From: Strigamia acuminata
Taxonomy: Eukaryota > Arthropoda > Chilopoda > Geophilomorpha > Linotaeniidae
Length of the DNA stretch: 64,000 nucleotides
Direction: 5' to 3'
Assembly (NCBI GenBank): GCA_949358305.1
Contig: OX442316.1
Span: 11,470,001-11,534,000, forward strand
Positions 37,201-49,200 of this stretch are shown one piece after another; position 1 is the first letter of the stretch; each line of letters opens with the position of its first letter. The position numbers were made by a program, and so were the translations under genes. The notes under the pieces were generated by a model. That model made no database searches, was not told the origin of the DNA, and saw nothing but the letters and a program-made list of their open reading frames with translations.

Positions 37201-40200
37201 AAAAAAAATTAATTCCAGGAGGAGACAACAACAATCTTCTCGCTAATACTTAGCAATTCAAAACAATTGTGAAGGAGGAAAAAAAATAGGCCTTTATATT
37301 TCCTTTTTGTCGCTTATGATTTGCATAATTTAAATCTTTTAAAAACTGTATGACGAACACGGTATTGTTTACGCGATATCATGCCAAATCCCACCGATAG
37401 ATGGCGCTGACGACCAAAAGTGGCAAATTCGAACAGAATTTCCAGTTTGATGTAAAATCACATAAAATGCAACTTTTATGTGATTTCAATGTAGAGAATC
37501 AACTTTATCTTTATTTATTGAAGTAAATATTGATATTAAACTGTTTTGTGACAACTCTTGTCAAGTTATCACAAAACTAGGTTTAGGGGATTAACTCACC
37601 CCTCTGCACCTGCTTCCAGCTCGGACCCCCCTTGGTTAAGTTGAAAGACTTAATCCAAAAGTGTTCCTCGCTATCCAGTTCCTGTCCTGACCTAGCAGAG
37701 AGCTATGGCCTGTGTATCCAGTTCCTGTTGACCACCTGGACTGGAAATGTGTCCTGAGTATCCCATCACTCTGACCAGTGATTGGAGGGATTCAGGGGAC
37801 CACTGCTCTCATTGGAGCAATGGTCAAGCTATTGTCCACCATGAGTATATATTTCCTTGCAACAGGAAGTAACTCGCTCTTGACCAGATATTTGACTATA
37901 TGTTTTCTTGAGCCCATTCTACTACTCCGGTTGTCATGTTGATTGCGCAGACACTTGCTTGTCTGTTGATTGCGCAGTCAATGCCCCTTATACTGCGGGC
38001 CTATGACAACCTACATACGGCGTACACTTGACGTGGAGATGGGTGATATGATGCCTCCATGTCCGGGTGCCCGATGACGGCTGTGTGGCCGTGAGGAGAT
38101 CAGGTCGCGGCGATGAGTAGTAAGAATCCCGTCGGGCCGGATATAATTCAACAAGTGTTCCACAAGGCCTGCCAGTTACAGTAAACCACGGCTGCCGAAC
38201 AGCGTGTCGAAAATGTAACATTAGGGTTGAAATAACTAAACTCGGAAAAGTTTAGTTAGATTAAATCCCCAGCTAGTTTATGTCACAACTCAGCATTGTG
38301 CATAAACATGGATACTTCTTCCAGAACTGTACAAAACTGAAGACTAGCTACATTAGCATTTACTTGCCAGTAAATGTGTAGCTAAATTGCCAACTTTATG
38401 TAAGCAGAATTATTACGAGTATTTACTGAAAAGTAATACTCTAATAAATGCATCCATTGCACGGAACCAGAAGTTATGATTGTAAACTTGCAACAGTTTA
38501 CTCTCGTATGAAGAACCATTTGACGTATCACACCAATTATAGATGTCTTAAAACATCTATAAGAGGTCAATTGGTAAATGGCTCTCACAGGCCATTTAAA
38601 CCAATAACCGCCCCAAGGTTGTGGCGATGCAGATACAGTCAACCGGAAGTCCTCGGATACTAACCTTTTCATTACAGATTCGAACCAGGACCAAATAATC
38701 AACCGATTCAGACGACATCTTACCAGGACGAAGCCGATTGATACTATTATAGCGCCGCACAGGCAACTATATGTATAGTTTAATCGATAGTAATTTGGCC
38801 ATTTGTCGGCATAATTATTGTATAATTATATTTGATGCAAAATTGATTAATATAATCACTTTTCGGTGATTATATTTAGATATCAATAAATATGTTATGT
38901 CTTGATAACCACCGGTTTCATTATTTTACCCAGTTCACACTTTAGGTTTGTTAACTTATCTCTCAACTACTAGAATTGATAGACTTGCTTGTTATGCCAA
39001 AATACACATTTTGAGCGGATAGCGTCATCGAAAGGTCATCGTCACACGTGGAGGTTCCACCGAGATAGGTTGCAAGCTAAAAGTGAACTTAGGTAAAATT
39101 TTGAATTTTGACATTTTTATTGTAATTTTTCTTTACCAAGAAAATTATGGCTGAGTTGTATTTTTTCTAACCAGAAAATTATGACTAAATGTCCGCGTTG
39201 TAAAATTTTCTTGAAAAAGAAATTTATAACCGTTTTGTTCGTGTTGTGATTTTCTTTAACGAGAAAATTACGATTATTGATTTGTTTGTTGTATTTTCTC
39301 TCGAAAAAGAAAAATATAATTACAAATTTCACAGTGTCGTTAATATTTTAATCGAAATATTATTTCAACACTGTCTCCCGAGTCTAGTTGCATTTTTCTC
39401 ACAAGAATGTGTAACAAGTAGACTACCGTACGTTATTTATTATTTCGCGAAAAATATAAATAAATGTGCCAGACGTTTGTTGGGTCAAGTCTTTTGAATA
39501 AAAAGTTTTTTGATTCTCGACAAACAAACAGAAGTTCCTACAACTAGAAGAATTTACGATGCTGTCCATTGTTTAAGTTATTTCTAATCAAAATGCTTGA
39601 ACTTTAACTTTTTGTACGAAAAGTTAACGACACTTGGATGGTAGTCTGAAGAGGTCATATTTTCTCACCAAAAATGTGACTAATGGTAGTATTTTGTGAT
39701 TATTTCCCGAAAAAGAAATAAAAACAATTTTCTCTTTACCAAGAGACTGGAGATTGTCAAGCAGCTGTGGAGAATGGGCGATTTTGACTTGTCTTAAAAA
39801 ACAGGTTAATCTTGCTGACAAGAATGGCAAAGTTCAAATTCTCGAAAAAGAATTTGGACCAAAACTCAGTGGGTGGCATATCCAGAAAAGGAAATGCACT
39901 GTTGGGTGATGAATGAGTGACACACGTCAAATGTGTCATTTTTTCATTCGCCCAATCCCACTGAACGGATTAACCCCCAAAATTCATTTTTTGGGAAGTG
40001 TGAAGACCACTTGCCTTCTTGCATCCACACTGACTGGACGTCTCTTGACCACCATTTTGGACCGTGACCACCTTGTTCGTTTGGACCATTTTGCATCCGA
40101 AAAAGCCGTAAAGTTAAGTGTAATTTTGTTAAAACATTGTAGTTTAAAGCGCACCTTCCTAAGCGCTAGTTTAGTATAAAAAGTGTATTTCATTTTTGTA

Positions 40201-43200
40201 GTTTAAGTGTGTTTGCCCACACCAAGTTTAAAGAATCAGTTGTACTATTCTTTCTCTAGTTTTACTTTAGGCGTGACTGTTTCTCCGCGCTAGTGTTGTA
40301 TTAAAATCCTTAGTACTCCAATCTATTTTTTGGGCGTTATTTTCTTGTTGTTTTTCGTGTACCCCACAGTACACGTTTTAACACCGAACCTATCGCCAAT
40401 TTTTGTTGTTGTTCGATTTTGTCGGTTACGTACTAAACGGTACGTAATCTCACACCGAATCTATCGCCAATTTTTCAACTTTTCACTTTGTGTTTTCATA
40501 TTTTTGAACAAAAATATCATGACCCATCATCGTAATTTATTCGACACCCTGAATCAAACGAGAGATCAGGAGGACGAGAATCAATCGCGGAACCAGCTCA
40601 CTCCAATAACGGAGGAAAGCACGCAGTACGACGCCGACGAGGATTTGCGGGCGTATTGTCGCCACTTCAATTTAGATGTACGTTTCTTCGGTTCGCTGAC
40701 CGAAGCCAAACAGTATATGGCTCGCAATCAACAGCCGGGAGGTTCGTCCGACCGTTCCGGCCGATCAGCGGACGAGTTGGAACTGAACCGCGGAGGCATC
40801 AACGGAGGGCCGCCGGCAACTTACGAGAAGTCGCGTGACCCGCCACCCGCTCCACCTCCATTACGAGTCGTTAACCCTACTTCTCCAAGTAAGGAACAAA
40901 CGACAGAACCACGTGCATCGACTCCAAAGTCAGATGAACTTTTACTGGTTGAACGTACGGATAACGTACAACGACCGTCTGTAGTGGACAAAGTCGCGAG
41001 CGAGTCGCAGACCACCGTTCCTGAACGACGTAATCAACCACCTATTCCTGCACTTCCGCTAGTGTTGGAACAGGAAATTCCGCCGAGGAGAGTTGCTTAT
41101 CCACCTAAGCATCCCTCCGAAGCCATACGACGTTTCCAACAAGAAATAAGGGATCAAGCCTCAACGTTGAAAACCCCTGTCGATTACGGGGCCCGGCAGG
41201 AATTTCCGACTAGAAATTTTCCGGCCGATCCGATTGAACGCTTCCAACAACGAGTTCGCGACGAAGTACGAGATTTGGACCCAAATCCAATTCAACCTCG
41301 TACGCATTTCGAGTCAACGCGAGGAAGGCCGAACTTGCCTGCCTTGCGTCGGGAGAAGTCGCCGTCGCCAATTATTCCCCGTGCTCAAATAGGGTATGAG
41401 GAATTTCGGCCAAATTACGAAGATTATCGGACGAATCACGGGTATAACTCCCCCAGCCAGGGGAGATTCCGTCGTTCCTCGCCACCGCGACCAGATGAGT
41501 TTCAACGCTCATATTCGCCACCTCCTGCAAGGGGGAGTCGAAGAAATGAGCCCCGTCCACCCCAGCCAGGGGGACAAGGGGGACAAGGAGGGCAAGGGGG
41601 ACATCACACCGATAATCCTAACTTGCTCCCTCCCAGTTATTTTCAACGTTCAGATTCTCCACCGCCACGGAGGGGAAACAGTGCGAGTAGCACTGCCCCC
41701 ACTCTGTCGCAAGACGACATGAACTTACTAGTTCAGAGATTGTCGGGAAATGTGCGAAATACCCAATCGCAACCGCAACCAAATAGGAAATTCATCTGTA
41801 AAGGAATAGAAATTCCAGCTTTTGAAGGAAAGCAGGAAGACGTGTCAAGATTTTTGGAAGTCGTGAAATCAGTTTCAATGTTACGAGAAATAACATTAGA
41901 CAACATGGTACATGAAATCATTCCGGGTTATTTACTGGGCCATGCGCAAACATGGTTCAGGCAAGAGAAACGACGTTTCACAAGTTGGGAAATTTTCGAG
42001 GACGCTTTTCTAAGACGTTTCGATCTCGTCCCGCTCACGCGAGCAAGACGACTGAAAAACGTAATCCAGAGAGCTGACGAAAGCTTATATGATTTTCTGT
42101 TGCGTTTTTCCAAAGCGCAAGGGAAAATTGCACCCGGAAGTAGAGAAGGTATAGACCACCTGTTCGATAATGTAACTGATGAAAGCTTTATGTTATTAAT
42201 GAACAAGGACCTGTACGGTGAAAGTACAGTCGAAGAAATCATTTATTTCGTGGGAAAACATCGCTGTATGTTTGAAAACAAAAAGCAACATTCTGCGCGT
42301 CTCGAGTTTGACAACAGCGAATTCCCAGCATCCAATGCCTCGACAAAGGCAAAAGATAACAAATTCGCATCTAGACCATCACTCAAGAGTTCCACTGTCG
42401 GTTATGAACCAATTACCCAAGTGGAAAGTGACATTGAAGTTGAAAGCGGAGACGAAGAATCGATGGAGACCATCTATATTAACCACATGGAGACCAAGTC
42501 CGGGAAGTGTTTTTACTGTCATGAAACAGGGCACTTCAAACGGGAATGCCCGAAATGGCTAAATAAAAATAAAGCAGATCCCGCGAATAAACGTCCGGCG
42601 AGCTCACAAGCTACGCCCGATGATGTAAAACGGCCTAGACCTAACTGGGTTACGACCGAACTTCTAGACAAGAAACTAGGCGATTTACAATCAACATTGC
42701 AGTCGCCTCTTCAAAAGTCCCTTCACAGCTCAGTTACCGATCTGCTTACAAAATTCTTGAAAGCTCCTACAAGCTCGACAGAAAAAACAGAGGAGTCAAA
42801 AAACTGTTAGAGGGGGTTGAACCAACCATTTCAGCCCCTATTAAAACAGACCCATTCGATTTCTCGGAATTTTCAGATGATTTATTTGAATTATCTGGAA
42901 AGGATCAGAAACCCCCACCAATTGTACTTGCAACCAAATTAAATAAGGAACTATTCAAGTGGGACGACTTGAACCTTGATTTAATTCCTACAGCAGAGCA
43001 CGCCAACAGTAACACTGGCGGCGTGATGGAAGGATTCGACGCAATGACGAAACAATTGGAGGGACTCAGCATCTTCAACCACGGTGGAAAGTGGAATGTG
43101 AAGAAATTCAGTAACCTCCGACGTTTAGATCAACGCGGAGTTACGGCATTCGTGAAAACACTGACTGACCGACATTCTGACGACCCTCGTATGAGAGTTC

Positions 43201-46200
43201 AGATTGGAGGTTTGAAGTTCAATGCTCTAATGGACTCTGGTGCAACCCAGTGTTTCATTGGAATGCAACTTCTATCTCAAACCAACGCAGAACCCGATTA
43301 TATCCAAGAATGTCCTCGGGGAATGCGAGTTTGTGCAGTAGGAATTAGTCACGTACCACTTGGACAAATTACACTTTGTGTCAAGTGGGCAGGCGGACTA
43401 AAATATACACCAATCAACTTTATTATCCTGAAACCTGGAGTATGTGATCTTATCATTGGTCACAACTTCATGCGACGCGCCGGAATTGACCTAAGAGCGA
43501 AAAGAGGATCGTTCACATGCGATTCCATGCCTGGATGGTCGGCTCCCTACGAAACTAGAGAGTCAGACTGTGAATTGGCACGTATCCGTACACTCGATGC
43601 TAATGGCGCCGAGACTCACACGCCTGCTGATTGGGCTGAAAAGCTTGTCGCAGACTGTGATAGTACGGACGAACGTAAGGACCAACTAAAAGCTGTCATT
43701 TTAGCAATAAAAGACGTTTTTAGGGACAAAGTAGGTTGCACCAACTTAGCCAAGCATAAAATCACTTTGAAAAAAGATGCGAAATGGCGAGTCCAACCTT
43801 TTCGAATGTACAACCCGGCCAAGAAGGCCATAATGACGGAGTTAGTCGAGGAGTTGGAGGCCGATGATCTAATCGAGCCTGCAACTGGCCCGTACATCAG
43901 TCATCCTGTGATAGTAGCCAAACCAAACGGCAAATACCGTTTGTGTATTGACTACCGTTGGCTTAACGCCATTTCAGTACTCGACACAATACAAATGCCT
44001 AGTATCGACCTGTTAATCCACAGTACGAATAAGGCCAAGTATTTCACATCATTAGATCTAACACAGGGATATCATCAAATGGAGATGCAAGAGGAGGATC
44101 GTTGTAAAACTGCCTTCTACACACCAAAGGGAAACTATCAATTTAAAAGGATGCCCTTTGGTCTTTGCAATGCTCCTTGTTCTTTCCAGAACTTGATGAG
44201 CCGAGTGATGGGTGACTCGCTGCATAAGCATGTCCTCGTCTACTTGGACGATTTGATCATCTTCTCCCACTCCTGGAAAGAACATTTGGACCACATAAAG
44301 GACGTGTTAGAAAAGCTCCAAAAAGCTAATTTAACTATCAACAAGGCCAAATCAAAATTTGGAAGAACTTCACTAAAGTTCTTGGGTCATTATATCACAC
44401 CGGAAGGTTTGAATGCTGACCCCGACAAAATCAAGTCAGTCAAGGAATTCCCCGAACCCACCTGTTCAAAGGATATACAGAGGTTTCATGGTCTGTCCAA
44501 TTTCTTTAGGAAGTTTATTCCTAATCATGCGGATATCGCTAGACCACTCACCTCAATCATGCATAAAAATGCTGCTTTTGTGTGGGGCAAAGAACAGAAA
44601 GAGGCATTTGCAAAAATCAAAGAGATTTTGTGCGATAAAAACCAAGTTTTACATATGCCTGATATGTCAAAACCTATGGTAGTAATGACTGACGCGTCCC
44701 ATACAGGGCTCGGTGCAGTCCTCTGCCAGGATGTCGAAGTGTTTAACGAAAAAACACAGAAAATGATGATGGTCCCAAAACCCGTTGCTTATGCGAGCCG
44801 AGTTTTACGAGGGGCTGAAGAACGTTATTCCACTCCCGAACTGGAATGTTTGGCAGTTGTGTGGGCAGTTGATCGCTTCCGCCCATACTTGGAATACACG
44901 ACGTTCACGCTGGAGTCGGATGCGCAAGCGTTAGGTTGGCTGATGAGAACGCCAGAACCATCCGGCCGATTTGGTCGCTGGGCAGTGAAAATCCAGTGCG
45001 GAGCATTCAAGATTGTGTTCAGAAAAGGCGCCCTGAACCAGGTAGCCGACGCTCTATCAAGAGCGCCGTTATCTGCAATGGATACGCCTATTACCGATTA
45101 CATTGAGCCGGTAGAAATTAACCAATTCTATCCTCTATGGACCGGTAATAAGAAGACTCAAGTCATTCCAGTAGAAGGACGACGTCACTTTCTAACAAAT
45201 GTGAATGTTCGTTTTAACGATTTCTCCGAATTAAATGAAGAAAATTCAAATAATTCTGGAGAAAAGGGGGAAGTGAATGAGAAAGGCAAAACGAAACATC
45301 AAACAACAGTATTTAGTGCATTAACCGATGTACTAAATCAAGTTCCCCCAACCCGAGCCGAAATAATCGCAGAACAATTATTGGATGATGATTGTAAAAA
45401 GATTATGGCCCACTTGAAGTTAAGTGAGGAAGACCAAGAATTAGAGACAGATCTAGACTGGCTAAATACCATAGCTGGATACTGTTTGGATGAAAGTGGG
45501 GAGGACGGCAGTAAAATGCTCATTTTCTTTCGTCCCACCTTTGAAGAGGAGTTGAACGACTCCGGAAATGGGTTTAAGGCCGTGATCCCTAAATCTCTTG
45601 TAAGAAGAGCTTTATTTGCCTGTCACGGCCACCCCCTTTGTGGACATGCAGGTATGAGCAAGACTCTGGAAAGAGCAAAGCTCATTTATTATTGGCCAAA
45701 GATGACTAGAGATACGCGCAACTATGTCCGTGGTTGCCCGCATTGCCAGCAGTACAAGCCGAGCCAACACAGAAAACATCGAGCGGTTTACACTCCGCAC
45801 AACATGACGAACCCATGGGAAACCGTGAGTATTGACTTGATGGGCCCCAAGCCCGCTGGTCGATCGAAGTTACAATGGATATTAGTGATAATAGACCATT
45901 GCACCAAATGGGTTGAAGTATTCGCGTTGACAAAGGCCTCTAGCGAGAGCATTGTCAACAAGATGAGTGACGTTTTTCATCGTTGGGGTTACCCCAAAAA
46001 GATATTGTCGGATAATGGAAGACAATTCGTGTCCACCGTCTATAGTGATTTTTGTAAAAAACATCACATAGACATGGCACATGTCAGCCCCTATCATGCC
46101 TCGGCTAACCCGACAGAAAGGGCTAACCGTGACTTGAAGATGATGCTGGCAATTTATTCTGATGTGCACTCTCACTGGCCACGATTCTTGAACGAATTCG

Positions 46201-49200
46201 CGTTTGCCACGAGAACGGCCATCTCGGATGCAACCGGATTCAGCCCGATGATGCTGAACACGGGAAGAACGGTACCACTACCATTCGATCCACGTATGGT
46301 GGAACACGGGGTAAAGTTCGATAAGAACAAACCCGAAGAATACGTACATGGCATTCTGGATGTGCTTAGAAGAGCACATCAAGAAATGCACCGGAAAATC
46401 CAGGAGAATTATGTCCGACATGACAAGATTCACCGCAACAAATATCATATTTGTCAGTATGCTGTTGGCGATCTAGTCTGGAAAGCTACACATATACTGT
46501 CAAATAAAGAAAAGGGAATCACCGCTGGTTTCGCCGAAAAGCGAGACGGCCCCTGGGAAATCACAGCAGTATTAAAAGGAGGCTCGTATTCATTACGAAA
46601 AGTTGCTGACGGATCAATTGAGAAATCAATTAATATCCAGGATTTGTCACCTTATATCCCGTCATTTCCGGTTGAAGCTTGGTCGGAAAACCAAACTGAA
46701 GGCAGTGAAGGGATTCATCCAACCCCAAATTGGATGGACGAACACTTCCCTGTCTCGCAACAGACAGAAGAAGAGGTTGTCCCCATGGAAACGGAGGATA
46801 CCGTCGAAAACGATATTCTCCAACCCCCGGACGAAGTCGTTGAGGGAGTTATCGAAAATAACGAACTTGAACATATAAAGAGAAGAAATAAAAAATTATT
46901 ACGGGCTGAAAGACGTTCTAAACGAACTCCTAAGCCTAATCGACAATTTAGCGATGATTTCGTGCAAAAAATGCAAGAAATAAGTATTTCCGAAAAGAAT
47001 ATTTATTTCACGAAACATGCACACCTCTACTTTGAAGAGACGACTCATCCATGCTATTTTTAAAACAAGATAGTGTAAATGAGTCATCAACCAATCACAG
47101 AGCTCGGTCTAAAAAATAGACACCTGCTTTGAGGTTGAACTTCGACCTCACTCTCGTAGTTTCACTACAGTTGACACATCGCATTTACCGACGATTTTAT
47201 TAATGATTGTAAAAAATTATTAAGAAAATCAAGAACTAATAGTACATTTTGTAAAAAGTATATTATTAGTTAAATTCCGTTGTGAGTTTTCACGATTGAG
47301 GATTTTTCTGAATTTGTATAAAGTCAGAAAAATCAATTAATCTTTAAACTTATATGGGTGTTTAATAATCCTTACAGATTATTAAGTAACCGGACCTCCA
47401 AAAATATAATCTGAGACGAATAAAACCTCGCTCATTATTATATTTGCAAATGTTAGGCATCTTGTATAAAGATAAATGATGTTTGCTGATCCATGATGAA
47501 CAGTGTCGTATATCGAGACGATTATAGGCAGAATCACGTGTAATTATTTACATAATTTCAGTGATTAAGGGGGACGTATGACGATCATGCAGTCGCTCAT
47601 CGATATAGCGACAAATTACGCCAATAGATGGCGCTGACGACCAAAAGCGGCAAATTCGAATAGAATTTGTCACTTGACGTAAAACCACATAAAATACAAC
47701 TTTTATGTGATTTTAAGGCAGAAAATCAACGTTATCTTATGTTTATGGCAATAAATATAGATATTAGGTTGTTTTGTGGTAACTCTGCAAAGTTACCCCA
47801 AAACTAGGCCTAGGGGATTAAATCTCCCCCTCGCACCTGCTCCAAGCGTGGACCCCCGCGGATCAAGTTGAAAGACTTAATCCAAAAGTGTTCCTCGCTA
47901 TCCAGTTCCTGTCCCGACCTAGCAGAGAGCTATGGTCTGTCTAGCTGACCACCTGGACTGAAAATGTGTCCTGAGTATCCCATCACCTGGACCAGTGATT
48001 GGGGGGATTTGCAGGACCATTGCTCTCATTGGAGCAATGGCCAAGCTATTGTTTTCCCCGAGTATATACTTCCTCGCAACAGGAAGTAGCTGGCTCTTGA
48101 CCAGATATTTGACTATATGTTTTCTTGAGCCCATTCTACTACTCCGGTTGTCATGTTGATTGCGCAGACACTTGCTTGTCTGTTGATTGCGCAGTCAATG
48201 CCCCTTATACTGCGGGCCTATGACAACCTACATACGGCGTACACTTGACGTGGAGATGGGTGATATGATGCCTCCATGTCCGGGTGCCCGATGACGGCTG
48301 TGTGGCCGTGAGGAGATCAGGTCGCGGCGATGAGTAGTAAGAATCCCGTCGGGCCGGATATAATTCAACAAGTGTTCCACAAGGCCTGCCAGTTACAGTA
48401 AACCACGGCTGCCGAACAGCGTGTCGAAAATGTAACATTAGGGTTGAAATAACTAAACTCGGAAAAGTTTAGTTAGATTAAATCCCCAGCTAGTTTATGT
48501 CACAACTCAGCATTGTGCATAAACATGGATACTTCTTCCAGAACTGTACAAAACTGAAGACTAGCTACATTAGCATTTACTTGCCAGTAAATGTGTAGCT
48601 AAATTGCCAACTTTATGTAAGCAGAATTATTACGAGTATTTACTGAAAAGTAATACTCTAATAAATGCATCCATTGCACGGAACCAGAAGTTATGATTGT
48701 AAACTTGCAACAGTTTACTCTCGTATGAAGAACCATTTGACGTATCACACCAATTATAGATGTCTTAAAACATCTATAAGAGGTCAATTGGTAAATGGCT
48801 CTCACAGGCCATTTAAACCAATAACCGCCCCAAGGTTGTGGCGATGCAGATACAGTCAACCGGAAGTCCTCGGATACTAACCTTTTCATTACAGATTCGA
48901 ACCAGGACCAAATAATCAACCGATTCAGACGACATCTTACCAGGACGAAGCCGATTGATACTATTATAGCGCCGCACAGGCAACTATATGTATAGTTTAA
49001 TCGATAGTAATTTGGCCATTTGTCGGCATAATTATTGTATAATTATATTTGATGCAAAATTGATTAATATAATCACTTTTCGGTGATTATATTTAGATAT
49101 CAATAAATATGTTATGTCTTGATAACCACCGGTTTCATTATTTTACCCAGTTCACACTTTAGGTTTGTTAACTTATCTCTCAACTACTAGAATTGATAGA

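Noticed and set aside
38675-38700. tRNA B-box-like GGTTCGAATC on the minus strand inside the LTR
   Set aside because: No A box at the right distance and no cloverleaf; chance match.
37988-38702. Open frames of 77, 106 and 71 codons in the 5' LTR, repeated at 48205-48919
   Set aside because: They recur only because the two LTRs match over this part; no coding features, and they overlap on both strands.
40330-40518. Upstream extension of gag from a TTG
   Set aside because: There is no ATG in this part; the first ATG at 40519 is the natural start.
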